From NCBI RefSeq assembly GCF_947507565.1, contig NC_089183.1:2852001-2916000 (forward strand): a DNA stretch of 64,000 bases. Direction: 5' to 3'. Position numbers and translations under genes: made by a program. Origin of the DNA: Oscarella lobularis. Its lineage: Eukaryota > Porifera > Homoscleromorpha > Homosclerophorida > Oscarellidae. Below the pieces are notes generated by a model. That model worked only from the letters and a program-made list of their open reading frames with translations. It was not told the origin of the DNA and ran no database searches. Numbering within the stretch: the stretch's first letter is position 1; every line of letters begins with the position of its first letter. Positions 12,330 to 24,129 of this stretch are shown one piece after another.

Positions 12330-13030
12330 AGTCTGGATACCGGCGTCCTTGACACGGAAGCAGATGCCCTCGAATCTTCTTCGTGTACACCGCGTAGAAC
12401 ATCGACGCCACGATGGCCACCGAGACGGAAGCGAGAATGAGATATCCGAACTGGCCCGGCTGCGGAAAAGCGGTGACGAGCGCACATCGTATCATATCGA
12501 AATTATAGTTAATAACCCATTGGACGCCGCCGACGATACCGCGATCCTTCGTCGACACCGTTTCCGATAGATCTGCATGACGGCGCAGTCGAACATCCAC
12601 AAGCCCGCGCGAGACGGCACGAGACCGGCGATCAGAGCGATCATCGACGGCGTGTACTACACGTGCTCCATATTATTAATAGTGCTCAGTTCTACGCCGA
12701 CGAGCGTTCCCAAGGAGACGACGGTGAACGCTCGCACGAATCCGTATATGGCCGGTAGAAGCAACGAATTGCAGTCGATCGTTACGAGATATATGGAAAC
12801 GGAGTACTCCCACATGCGGCAGTTCTGCACACGCTCTCATTAGACCTCTCTGCACACGGCGTCGCCCGTGACCTGTTTTCTCACCCATTTGTATAGAAAG
12901 TGACTCAGGCAGAGCGTATACACGATCGATGCTTTTACGACGACTTTCTCTTTTCTTTCGCCGAGTAAGGAGTCCGTTTCGCTGCCGTCGCCGTAGATGC
13001 TCTTCTGATCTGATTCCAGTTGAAGCGATA
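12330..13030 (-). pseudogene. Ferroportin pseudogene, copy A'
   Basis: This is a decayed duplicate of ferroportin copy A. The last exon survives only for about its final 110 codons and carries a 1-bp deletion near 12565 (TTTCCTGAT became TTTCCGAT), which shifts the frame. At about 12655 the sequence jumps over roughly 1 kb of transporter code, leaves a segment of about 40 bp in inverted orientation (12655-12694), and resumes in the exon carrying MWEYSVS. Much of the transmembrane core is missing, so no exporter can be made. Confidence 0.85.
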
Positions 13031-13714
13031 GGGACGCGTCTCCTAGTATGAAGCCAATAATTATTTTTTATGGAGAATTGGACTGTGCAATGACGCACGG
13101 TCTAGTGACGCTGAATAGATAGCTTCCATGCTAATCTCTTCTTGCTATACGGGTTGCTCGAGGTGGGGCATCCTTGCACTTTGTTGGCGCCCTTTGGGTG
13201 CTAAAGAAGCGATATGATAAATAACCGTACACCTGTTGGCATAGCGACCTTGCGTCACTTCGTGGCGTCAGTGCGTGACGCACGCAGACAACGACAAACA
13301 ACAATGAGGGCGCTGTTGCGAATCCGTTTCGATCGTTCGTTGGCGGTCGTCAGCTTAGCAGTGGCACGACTGAAACGACTTAGATGTCCGTATTCGAGGG
13401 TACGACGAGCTCTTCGGAACCAGGGGTCCCTTTTGAGGATCCTTGCTCATTCGAGGGTTCATGGGACTCGCCGATGCGTCTAATCGATCTTTTCGACACT
13501 GGACGAATAAATTGCGGGATCTACCTGTTTCGCTCTCCTTGACCTCGACGGCTCTCTCCTGGTTTTCCAACCGATCTGCAGCATATTCCAGTGTCTAACG
13601 TCTTCCTCACTATGACAAGCCAAATCTGCAGCCAAAGCGAGAAGACTCCAAACCCGTGCAAACGGAGAAATTTATTCGTTCGTCTCACGTGACGTCGCGT
13701 GAGATCGTAGGGTG

Positions 13715-14006
13715 CAGACGAGGACCTACCAAGTCTCACGCCTAAGGCGTGAGTCTCACGCCTCAGCTAGTTGTCTCACGCACTCACGCCCGCCCAACGC
13801 GTTTCTCACGCCTGCCAAAAAATCGTTTGACGAAGGACAATTTTTACCATTTTTACCATTTTTAGGTTGAATAAGGTGGTATACACTCGCGTTACGTTCA
13901 ATTAGTCCGTACGTTTGCACTATTTTGAGTAGGCGTGGTCACAATTTTTGCGCGCGAATTAAGCGCTCTAAACGCCCAACGCCCTTTCACCCTTCGCAAC
14001 TCTGAG
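13715..14006. mobile_element. 292-bp insertion absent from the parental copy
   Basis: The flanks match receptor 1 upstream sequence on both sides (GGGTG before, GAGTAGCCG after), and the 292 bp between them have no counterpart near 3665. The insert is rich in TCTCACGCC motifs, includes the inverted pair CACGCCTAAGGCGTG, and has no coding capacity. A small non-autonomous element is the simplest reading; a clear target-site duplication was not seen. Confidence 0.5.
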
Positions 14007-14055
14007 GAGTAGCCGCGTTCGAACTACTTGCTCGGAGCTATTTGTTTTTCCGGCT

Positions 14056-17000
14056 ATGGCACACGCGCTGACGGCTCTCTCCCTTCTTGTGATTTTCTAC
14101 TCATCCTTACCCATCGGGTCAGTGAATGGACAGAGCGATCCTTGCGTATCACGAAATCCAGAAGGTAACGGTCTTCGTTAATTATCATGCTAGGGTCACA
14201 CGCAGCATTAATATTGCTGTTTTTAACTTTGGAATGCGTTACCGTACAGGCTATAGCACTCTGTTACATAGAGAGAGACTCGATCGTGTGGTAGTCGTGT
14301 GCCACGCCTCTTTTCCTTTTCAGATTTTGCTGGCTACGATCCATCGTCTGGAATAGCCTGGCTAAATACACCGTACAACTTTGATGTTCCACCCGGAACC
14401 AAATCTGGTTTCATCGTAGGATTTGTTAAAGCTGAGAAGTCTGGTGCAACGTTATTCTACACAATAGCAAGTGATCCTCAAGACTTGTTTGTTATTGATT
14501 TTACTACGGGCGAGCTTACGTTACAAAACGACATTGATGAGCGCCAGGCAGCTTTAGGTACCAACCAGTTCTGTGCATCGTTTTTTGCCTTTTCTGGCCC
14601 CTCCCAAAGTCAAATAGGAGTTGGACTCTATCGAGCCGTTGATACGAATCTGAATACGCCGAACTTTACGAGATCTACGTACAGTCTTGCTCTACCAGAA
14701 GATCAGTCTCTGAACACGATAGTCTTTGACGTCATCGCCAATGACACGGATACAGGTGAAGACGGTCAATTAACCTACAACATAACAAGTGGAAACGTCA
14801 ATGAAACCTTTTCTCTTAATGCCACGTCTGGACAACTTTCTCTCAGAAAACATCTTGACTATGAGAAAAGAAAGACGTTCATGTTATCGATATCAGCTAC
14901 TGATAACGGTCGAACTCCGCGCTCCGGTACAGCAACAATAAACGTGACAGTGACTGACGTAAATGACAATGCACCCTACTTTCTACAGCCAACGTACAGC
15001 GTAACTGTACTGGAAAACGCAACTGTGGGATCAGAAATACTCGCTGTGTCTGCTAGAGACGCTGATAGTGGATCTAACGCCATCCTGACGTACTCTCTTC
15101 AAACTATGATACCAGAGTTCTCTATCAACTCTGTCTCTGGTGTTCTGCTCCTGAGCCAGAGTTTAGATTACGAAAGGAAAAGGTCGTATATTGTCAGAGT
15201 AAACGTCACAGATTCAAAACACAGCAGTCAAGCGTCAGTCTTTATTACAGTCATAAACGTAGACGAATGCCATTTGGCGACATGCCACAACGGAGGAACG
15301 TGTGTCGAAGGCGACGCCAGTTACACGTGCGTGTGCGCTCCTGGCTATACAGGCGAGAATTGCGAAACAGACATTGATGAATGCAGTTCGTTTCCGTGTC
15401 AGAACAAGGGAAAATGCGTAGACAGTGTGAACGGGTATACCTGCTCATGCGATCCTGGATTCACTGGCTTGTATTGCCAAACAGACGTCAATGAGTGCGA
15501 GTCATCGCCTTGTCAGAATGGAGGAACGTGCACGGACATCGTAAATGGTTATGACTGCACGTGCTCTCCTGGTTTCACGGGAGAAAACTGTGCCGCGAAT
15601 ATTGACGAATGCTCATCAATGCCCTGCATGAACCAAGGCAGTTGCGTTGATGGCATAGCCACGTATGATTGCAATTGCGTCGATGGATACACCGGAATTC
15701 ACTGCGAGACGAACATCAACGAGTACGAGTCACGACCCTGCCTTCACTGCGAGACGAACATTGACGAGTGCAGTTCAAATCCCTGTCTTCACGAGAGCTC
15801 GTGCGTAGATGACGTGAACTCCTACCGCTGTCTATGTCGAGATGGCTACACGGGAATCCTATGCGAAACTGACGTTGATGAATGCCAGAGAGTGATCCCT
15901 GTCAACACGCCGGAACCTGCTCTGACAACGTCAATCATTATTTATGCACGTGCACTCCTGGATACACTGGAAGTAACTGCGAAACGAATTTCGATGAGTG
16001 CGAGTCGAGACCCTGTCTTCACAACGCCACCTGCGTCGATGAAATCAATTCCCACAGTTGCCTGTGTCGAGACGGTTACACCGGATTACAATGCGAGTCA
16101 GATATCGACGAATGCCAGAGCAATCCCTGTCAGAACAACGCAACGTGTTCTGATAACATTAACTATTATCTTTGCACCTGTGCTCCTGGATACACCGATG
16201 TTCACTGCGAGACGAACTTTGATGAGTGCGCTTCAAATCCCTGCCAACATAAGAGCACGTGCATAGACGACGTAGACTCTTACCACTGCTCGTGCAGTGA
16301 CGGATACACTGGGCTACAATGCGAGTTGGAAATCGACGAATGCCAGAGTAATCCCTGTCAACATAACGGGACTTGTTCGGATAAAATTGATCACTACGTG
16401 TGTACCTGTGCTCCCGGGTACACCGGTCTTCATTGCGAGATTGACATCGACGAGTGCGGTTCGAATCCCTGCCTTCACAACGGCACTTGCGTAGATGAAA
16501 TAAATTCCTACGACTGCCTCTGTCATGATGGGTACACTGGACTATTTTGCGAGACAGATATAGACGAATGCCTGAGCGATCCCTGTCAGAACAATGCGAC
16601 CTGCTCTGACATGGTAAACCACTACGTATGCAATTGCTCAGCCGGATACGTCGGTTTCGATTGCGAGACGAATTTCGACGAATGCAATTCGACTTCGTGC
16701 TTTCACAACGGCACCTGCATCGACGGTATAAATACGTACTATTGCATGTGCGAGACCGGCTACACGGGAGTCCTGTGTGAGTCAGAAATCGACGAATGCC
16801 AGAGCAATCCTTGTCGTCACAACGGCACGTGTCTCGACGCTCTAGGACAGTATCGGTGCACGTGTGCTCCGGGCTTCACCGGCTCGAATTGCGAGACGAA
16901 TTTTAATGAATGCAATTCGACTCCGTGCTTCCACAACGGTACTTGCGTAGACGGCATAGACTCTTACTACTGTTTATGTCGAGACGGCTTCACCGGATTA

Positions 17001-18065
17001 CACTGCGAAACGAACATAGATGACTGCTCTGATAGTCTCTGCAAGAACAGCGGGACTTGTATAGATTTGGTAGCCAATTACGAGTGCTCGTGCCCGAAGG
17101 GTTACTATGGTAAAAATTGCGAGTTGGATGTCGATGAATGCCTCTCAGATCCTTGCCAACATTGCGGAATATGCCGCAATCTGATTGACTCTTACACTTG
17201 CTCGTGTTCGCCGGGGTTCACCGGATACCAATGCGAGATCGATATCGACGAATGCCAAGCCGTTCCTTGTCAGTTTCAAGGAAATTGCATCGATATCGTC
17301 AACGGATACTTGTGCGAATGCAGTCCAGGTTTTGCCGGGCAGAACTGTCAAATCGACTTAAATAGTGGCCAGGCCACGTACGCTCCTCCTAACGGATTTG
17401 ACGTCATCGTCATCAATTCAACGTCGGTTTACGTCAATTGGGAACCGATTGTCGATGCGAGTGACTTGAGTCGGTACAGAGTGTACTACAACAAGATTGA
17501 AGACAATAGGGTAGTGCCGTCGTACACCGATTTTGATAAACATCGATGTGCTGGTGTCATACAAGTGTCGACTGGAGAAAGTGCGTATTCGTTTTCCCTG
17601 CTTGCCTTGTACCAGTTCAATGGAACGTCGTACGAAGGACCTTCTACTGCGACTGTTGACGTTTCTAAAAAAGGTAATGCAACAAGATATTTTAATTTTA
17701 ATTTAATTGAAATAACGCGTCGTCTTTTGAAGCTTTTGAATCGTGCAACAACGTGAATAGAAACTGTAAGTTTTTTGTCTGTTGCTATGGTGTCGATTCA
17801 TAAAGGAAATTTATTCGCAGATCTGATTATCGCGCTACTGTGTTTCCTTGGAGGTCTCCTCCTCGGAATAATCGGAATGTTCATCGTGTACGGCGTTATG
17901 AGAAAGAAACTCGACAAAGTTCGTCAGCGCCTAAAATCGCAGAGCGTCAATATGAAACTGACACCGGGATACGCCAGCTTCCTACAATCGCTAAGCAAGC
18001 CTGACGACTCTTACGACGTCGTTCACAACCCCGTCGACGCTACTAGGGAAAGTGCCGACACGTAA
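14056..18065 (+). pseudogene. Cadherin-EGF-FN3 receptor 2, contracted and frameshifted
   Basis: Paralogue of receptor 1 with the same exon plan: 14056-14164, 14324-17673, 17733-17765 and 17821-18065. Signal peptide, cadherin repeats, FN3, micro-exon, TM and tail are all recognisable, but only about 20 EGF repeats remain. Repeat 5 is cut and fused to repeat 7 (with NEYES where Cys is expected). Hybrids join repeats 9/23 and 26/36-37 of the receptor 1 order. A 2-bp AG insertion at about 15889 (CCAGAGAGTGATCCC against CCAGAGTGATCCC) breaks the frame between two EGF repeats; a second frame then runs to the normal end. The tail NPVY is NPVD here. An assembly error at the 2-bp site is possible, but the other changes point to decay. 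Confidence 0.75.
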
Positions 18066-19010
18066 CAGGTACTGTACGACGTTATAAATACAGTTGATGT
18101 TTCTTCTTCTTCTTCTTTTTCCATCAGCGGAAATTGTACTTGCATTGCTGCCGCTTCTGCTTCTACATGGCTTTGCCGTAGATACTGTAGTTTAGAGAAT
18201 CCCTTTGCGTATACAATGAAGCCTTAATTAAGTCTTCCTATGTCCTGCCCCCGCCGAGGCGATCGATTACGTTGTCATGCCGGTACCCTTGCTCTTCGAG
18301 CCCTGCATGTATAAAAGCCTCCCCTCGTAGCGCACTTCCTCCATAAGAATTTAAGAAACCGCAATTGTCTTCGAAATAAGTAAATCGGCGGCAAAAGCGA
18401 TTGAGGCGTTGAAAAGATGAAAGGTGAGGCTACATATGCAGCCAAAAATTTCCGCCGAGCTTGACCTTGCAACGAGGCTATATAGTAGTAGATGACGGAG
18501 GTGGGGATTACAGTAGTAAGGCCTTGCGCGTATTGGCGAGCGACAAGACCCTTTCGGACCCCGTTATTGAGGGAGCGTTGAAACTGTGGGAGGAGGGTGG
18601 GGGGAGGTTAGTTCGGATGGTATCAAATCGTCTCGGGTACGCCCTCTGGCCCTTTTGGCTCAGTAGACTAAAATAATTCTAGGACCCAGTACGTAGAACA
18701 CGGAAGCCGCGTGCGTACAGGAATAGATTTGTTTTTTTTTCTTTTTGGTGCCATTGAGCATACCAATCGAAATCTCTAATTACTGTAACCTCATTGCAGT
18801 ACAGTACGTCTATCCAATTTTTTACCTGTAAGCGGTATTGGATAAGTGAGGTTACAAGAGTTTTCGATTGCTTTTTTACTTTGGGATGTTACCAAGGATA
18901 AAACAAATCCGCCTCCAAGCTACTACTAGTAGAGATACTTTAGCCCTAACTTATGGTAGGGCTTGCTCACGGGTATTGTATATGTGTATTTCCTTGGAGC
19001 TTTTTTAGCA
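18066..19010. other. Spacer between receptors 2 and 3
   Basis: No gene is seen. The left part (to about 18700) duplicates the 3' flank of receptor 1, including the CTT-rich tract near 18100. The right part resembles the sequence before the truncated receptor (11280-11458) and should contain the receptor 3 promoter. Confidence 0.5.
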
Positions 19011-21320
19011 ATGACGCAAGCGCTTATGACACTCTTCTCTGTTTTGTTTTTTCTTTCACCTCTGCACATCGGATCAGTGAGCTGTGAGAGCGATCCTTGT
19101 GCTACGCGAAACCCTGAAGGTAAATTGTTATTTCGCCGTCGTTGTATCGCCGATGCTGCATATTATCAAAGTTACACTATCTCACAGGCTCGACTAAGCA
19201 TTCTGTTACATCGTAACCACATATGCCTCACGACTCTTTTTTCCTTTATAGATTTTGCTAACTACAATCCGTCGTCTGGCATAACGTGGCTAAATACACC
19301 GTACAACTTTGGTGTTCAGGCGGAGGCCAAAGCTGGTTTCAGCGTAGGATATATTAAAGCTGTGAAGTCTGGTGCAACAATATTCTACACTATAGCAAGT
19401 GATCCTCAGAACTTGTTCGTTGTTGTCAATGTTACAGGCGAACTTACGTTAAAAAATGACATAGACGAACGCCAGGCAGCGCTTGGTACCAACCAGTTCT
19501 GCACATCATTTTTCGCCTTCTCTGGCTCCTCTCAAAGTCAAATAGGAGTTGGACTCTATCGAGATACAAACCAGAATGCGCCGACATTTACCAACTCTTC
19601 ATATAACCTTGTTCTACCAGAAGATCAGTCTCTTGGAACAGTAGTCTTTCGCGTCGGTGCTAGTGACGTGGATACGGGTGAAGACGGTCGGTTGACCTAC
19701 AGAATAACGAGCGGAAACGCCGATAGAATCTTTTCTCTCAATGCCACGTCTGGAGAACTTTCTCTAGCGCAACGTCTTGACTATGAGACTGCGAAGGCTA
19801 TTTCGTTACTACTATTAGCTACAGATAATGGTCGAATTCCGCGCTCCGGTTCAGCAACGATACACGTGAGAGTGACAGACGTGAATGACAATGCTCCTTA
19901 CTTTGCGCAACCCACATACAGCACAAGTGTTTTGGAGAACTCTACTGTGGGATCATCTATACTAACTATGTCCGCTACAGATCGTGATACTGGATTGAAC
20001 GTTCGCCTAATCTACTCTCTTCAAAATTCAAATCAAGAGTTCTATATCGATTCTTTTACCGGTATATTGTTCGTAAACCACAGTCTGGATTACGAAACGA
20101 GAAAGTCGTACGCTGTCACGGTAATCGTCACAGATTCAAAATTCGACAATCACACCTCAGTCTTTATTACCATTCGAAACGTTGACGAATGTCGTTTGGC
20201 AACGTGCTACAACGGAGGCACGTGCGTTGAAGGGCATTCTACTTACACGTGCTTATGCGCTCTCGGCTTTACAGACGATCGATGCGAAACGAACTTTGAT
20301 GAATGCAATTCTCGTCCGTGTCAGAACAGCGGAATATGCTTAGATGGCGTTGAGTCGTTCATTTGTTTATGCCATCCCGGTTTCACAGGCTCGTATTGCC
20401 AGACAGACGTCGACGAATGCGAACCGTCGCCTTGTCAAAATGACAGAATGTGCACGGACATAGTAAACGGTTACGTCTGCGAATGCCCAACCGGTTTCAC
20501 AGGTGTAACGTGTGCCACGAACATCGACGAATGCTCATCGATGCCTTGCATGAACCAAGGAAAATGTGCCGATGGTATTGCTGGATATAACTGTAGTTGC
20601 CTCGACGGTTATACCGGAATTCATTGCGAGAGGAACATTGACGAGTGTCTCAGCGAACCTTGTCGGCACGGCGCCACCTGTTTAGACGAAGTCAATCACT
20701 ACACGTGCTTCTGTGCTGATGGGCACACTGGGCTCCATTGCGAGACCAATTACGACGAGTGCTCTTCTGAACCGTGTCTTCACAATAGTACGTGCGTTGA
20801 TGGCGTCGATTTCTATCAGTGCTTGTGCGGAGTTGGTTACACAGGTGCACAGTGTGAAGTGGATATCCAATCGTCTCCCTGTCAATATGGAGAAACGGGC
20901 ACAGATATTGTAAACGGGTACCAGTGCAACTGCTCTGGGGGAAATCGTGACGTTGACCTAGGGTTTGAATCCGTTGGAGAAGTGAATAGAAACTGTAAGC
21001 TTTTGTCGCAAGTCCGCACGACTAACTTAAGCTGTCTTTATGTAGATCTGCTCATCGCTTTTCTCTGTTTTCTGGGGGGTCTTCTAATTGGAATACTTGG
21101 AATGGCTATTCCGTACCGGATGATAAAAAAGCAGCTTGTCAGGTTAGAGGAGCGGTTGAGGGCGAAGACGCACAGCGACCATACAAAAATGACAGTGGCA
21201 CCGGGCTACAGACCATTTCTACAACCACCTTTCCTACAACCACTTTTCCTACAACAGTTTACCGCCGATCTCACCGACGAAGTGTACGAGATCCCAGACT
21301 TACCTGCCGATGTTAACTAA
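19011..21320 (+). CDS. Cadherin-EGF(6-7) single-pass receptor 3
   Basis: Three exons: 19011-19119, 19252-20994 and 21046-21320 (708 aa, phases consistent). The signal peptide (MTQALMTLFSVLFFLS) is encoded by exon 1. Three cadherin-type repeats (the first divergent, the later ones with VTDVNDNAPYF) are followed by six clear EGF repeats and a seventh degenerate one (SSPCQYGETGTDIVNGYQC). There is no FN3 domain and no 33-bp micro-exon; the equivalent junction residues GEVNRN are part of exon 2. The TM helix is LLIAFLCFLGGLLIGILGMAI. The tail has a KMTVAPGY motif, proline-rich FLQPP repeats and a VYEIP tyrosine site. The truncated gene at 11459 derives from this receptor. Confidence 0.85.
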   Translation: MTQALMTLFSVLFFLSPLHIGSVSCESDPCATRNPEGKLLFRRRCIADAAYYQSYTISQARLSILLHRNHICLTTLFSFIDFANYNPSSGITWLNTPYNFGVQAEAKAGFSVGYIKAVKSGATIFYTIASDPQNLFVVVNVTGELTLKNDIDERQAALGTNQFCTSFFAFSGSSQSQIGVGLYRDTNQNAPTFTNSSYNLVLPEDQSLGTVVFRVGASDVDTGEDGRLTYRITSGNADRIFSLNATSGELSLAQRLDYETAKAISLLLLATDNGRIPRSGSATIHVRVTDVNDNAPYFAQPTYSTSVLENSTVGSSILTMSATDRDTGLNVRLIYSLQNSNQEFYIDSFTGILFVNHSLDYETRKSYAVTVIVTDSKFDNHTSVFITIRNVDECRLATCYNGGTCVEGHSTYTCLCALGFTDDRCETNFDECNSRPCQNSGICLDGVESFICLCHPGFTGSYCQTDVDECEPSPCQNDRMCTDIVNGYVCECPTGFTGVTCATNIDECSSMPCMNQGKCADGIAGYNCSCLDGYTGIHCERNIDECLSEPCRHGATCLDEVNHYTCFCADGHTGLHCETNYDECSSEPCLHNSTCVDGVDFYQCLCGVGYTGAQCEVDIQSSPCQYGETGTDIVNGYQCNCSGGNRDVDLGFESVGEVNRNCKLLSQVRTTNLSCLYVDLLIAFLCFLGGLLIGILGMAIPYRMIKKQLVRLEERLRAKTHSDHTKMTVAPGYRPFLQPPFLQPLFLQQFTADLTDEVYEIPDLPADVN

Positions 21321-21810
21321 TAAGGAAAGCGCTAACTTCTTAGCTGCTGCTTCTACGTCTGTCAGCTCACTTTGCATGGAATATCCTCACCACCGTAATT
21401 GGGTTATAAGTTGGTTCCGTGTGTTCTGTGATACCACTCCTTATATAGCGCACTTCCTCCATAAGAATTTAAGAAACCGCGATTGCTTTCGACAAAGGCG
21501 GTTGAAGCGTTGAAAGAGGAAAGGTGAGGCTACAAATGCAGCCAAATTGCCGCCGGGCTTGTTAGGTTTTGCTCGCCTATCGTAGGGGGAGGGAGATAGA
21601 GGGAAGGTTAGATCAGGTACGCCCTCTGGCCCTTTTGGCTAAGTAGACAGCGTAGACTCTGACCCAGTACTGTTACGACGAAGCAGCACGCGTATAGGAA
21701 TGGGACTTTGTTTTTCGGTGACGTTGAGCATACCGATCGATAGCTCTAATTTTTTTATAGTACGTCTATCCAACGCACATATATTTCCTTGGAGCTATTG
21801 CTTTTTAGCG
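21321..21810. other. Spacer between receptors 3 and 4
   Basis: This stretch is non-coding. It retains a shortened form of the flank found after receptors 1 and 2, including the CCCTCTGGCCCTTTTGGCT element near 21629. Confidence 0.5.
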
Positions 21811-23794
21811 ATGATGCAAGCGCTTGCAACACTCTTCTCTGTTTTGATTTTTCTTTCACCTCTGCACATTGGGTCAGTGAGCTGTCTGAGCGATCCTTGT
21901 GTTTCACGAAACCCTGACGGTAAATATACGGTATATTTCGTCAATGCTGTTATCTGTTACATCTGCATGCCTTACGACTCTTTTTTTCCTTTGCAGAGTT
22001 TTCTCACTTCAATCCGTCGTCGGGCATAGTGTGGCAAAATACGCCGTACGATTTTTTCGTTCAAGCGGGATCCGTATCTGGTTACAGAGTAGGATTTATA
22101 AAAGCTGCGAAGAGTGGTGCCGCGCTAACCTACGAAATATCAAGTGATCCTCAGAACGTGCTTTTCGTCGACCCGGCTACAGGCGAACTTACGCTGAAAA
22201 ATGACATAGACGAACGCTATAGCTCGCTCGGTACCGACCAGTTCTGCGCATCATCGCGCGCCCATTCTGGCCCCTCTCAAAGTCAAATAGGAGTCGCACT
22301 CTATCGAGATTCGAACAAGATGACGCCGACATTTATCAACTCTTCTTACAATTTTGTTCTACCAGAAGATCTGTCTCTTGGAACAGTAATTTTTTTCTTT
22401 AACGCTAGTGATACTGATAGTGGTGAAGACGGTCGTGTAACGTACATCAAAGTGGGCGGGAGCGCCGACGCAACGTTTTCTCTCAATGACACGACCGGAG
22501 AGCTTTCTCTAGAACAACGTCTTGACTATGAGACAGCAACTTCAATTGCGTTCCAAATATTTGCTGAAGATCATGGTCGATTTCCGCGCACCGGTACAGC
22601 GACGATATACGTGAGAGTGACAGATGTAAATGACAATCCTCCTTACTTTGAACCGGACAAATACAGCGCAAGCCTTTTGGAGAACGCCACCGTGGGATCA
22701 TATGTATTAAACATGTCCGCTATAGATCGTGATACACCACTGGCCGATCTACGATACTCTCTTCAGACGTCGTATCAAGAGTTCTTTATCAATCGTTCTA
22801 CTGGTGTTTTGGTCTTGAGCGGCAGTTTAGATTACGAAAGGAGAACGTCGTACACTCTCAAGGTAATCGTTTCAGATTCAAAGTTCAGCAGTGAAGCCGA
22901 AGTTATTATTACCGTTCAAAACGTTGACGAATGTTACTTGGCAGTGTGCTACAACGGAGGAACATGTGTTGACGGCGATGGTCTTAACAGCTGCTTTTGT
23001 GCTCCCGGCTTTACCAACGAACGATGCCAAACAAACATAGACGAATGCACTTCTCATCCGTGTCAGAACAACGGAACGTGTTCTGAAGGTATTGCTATGT
23101 ATAATTGCAGTTGCGTCGACGGTTATACCGGAACTCATTGCGAGATCAATTACGACGAGTGCTCTTCTGAACCGTGTCTTCATGATAGCACGTGCATTGA
23201 CGGCGTCAATTCCTACCAGTGCTTGTGCAAAAGTGGTTACACAGGCGCACACTGTGGAGTGGATGTCGACGAATGCCAATCATCTCCCTGTCAGAATGGA
23301 GGAACGTGCACGGACATTGTAAACGGGTACTGGTGCAGCTGTTCAAACGATTTTTGTGGTGGAAATTGTGACTTTGAATTTCAGTCCGTCGGAGAAGTGA
23401 ATCGAAACTGTAAGCTTCGGTCGTGGTCCATACGAAAAAAAATTAATTACGCTCTGTTTTTTCTTCAGATCTGCTCATCAGTTTTCTCTGCTTTCTCGCG
23501 GGTCTTTTAATTGGAATGGTCATTTTGTACCTCATTATGAAAAAGCGGCTTGTCAGTTTAGAGCGGCGGTTGAAGAAGACGCAGAGCAACGACGATATGA
23601 AAATGACAATGGCACCTGGCTTCGGTAATATCCTACATCAAGTTACCACCGATCTACCCCCTGAAATTATGTACGAGAACAATGGGGTGCCGCAGAACAA
23701 CAATATAAAAATGACACTGGCACCTGGCTACGGTAATGTCCTACGTGAAGTTACAGACGATCTCTCCGAAGACTTGTATGAGAACATCGAATGA
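21811..23794 (+). CDS. Cadherin-EGF(4) single-pass receptor 4
   Basis: Three exons: 21811-21919, 21997-23409 and 23469-23794 (615 aa). The start is the first of two adjacent ATG codons, because that keeps exon 1 at the 109 bp seen in receptors 1-3. The signal peptide is followed by three cadherin-type repeats (VTDVNDNPPYF, LDYERRTSY), four EGF repeats and a short SCSNDFCGGNC stretch. The TM helix is LLISFLCFLAGLLIGMVILYL. The tail contains two tandem copies of a module built as KMT-x-APG-[FY]-GN-[IV]-L followed by D-D/T-L and YEN, ending DLYENIE; both copies carry a tyrosine. This is the smallest member of the family. Confidence 0.85.
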
Positions 23795-24129
23795 CCTGGC
23801 GAAGATAAGGAAAGCGTTAGTTACTTACGACAGTTCAGTGACTGCTGCTTCTTAGCTCCTGCCTCTCTACGTCAATCAGTGTGCTTCAACAAGGTAACTA
23901 AATTGATTTTACCTCTACGTGTCTTTTAGAGTAGTAAGCCAAAAATCTTCACTGTATGTCTTTGTCTAAGAATGTTAGAAAGTTTGATCACTCATAGCCT
24001 CCTTTTGAACTGTATTAGACCCCTCTCTAAAACAAACCAGTTTTTATTAATTAAAATAGGAGTTTCCCCCTGATACTGATTATCTCTAGAAACATCAGGA
24101 GGACATGGACATGCAAAAAAAACTATAGT
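23795..24129. other. Convergent 3' flanks of receptor 4 and ferroportin B
   Basis: The two genes converge here. The stretch is AT-rich and probably holds both polyadenylation regions. No open frame of interest is seen. Confidence 0.4.
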
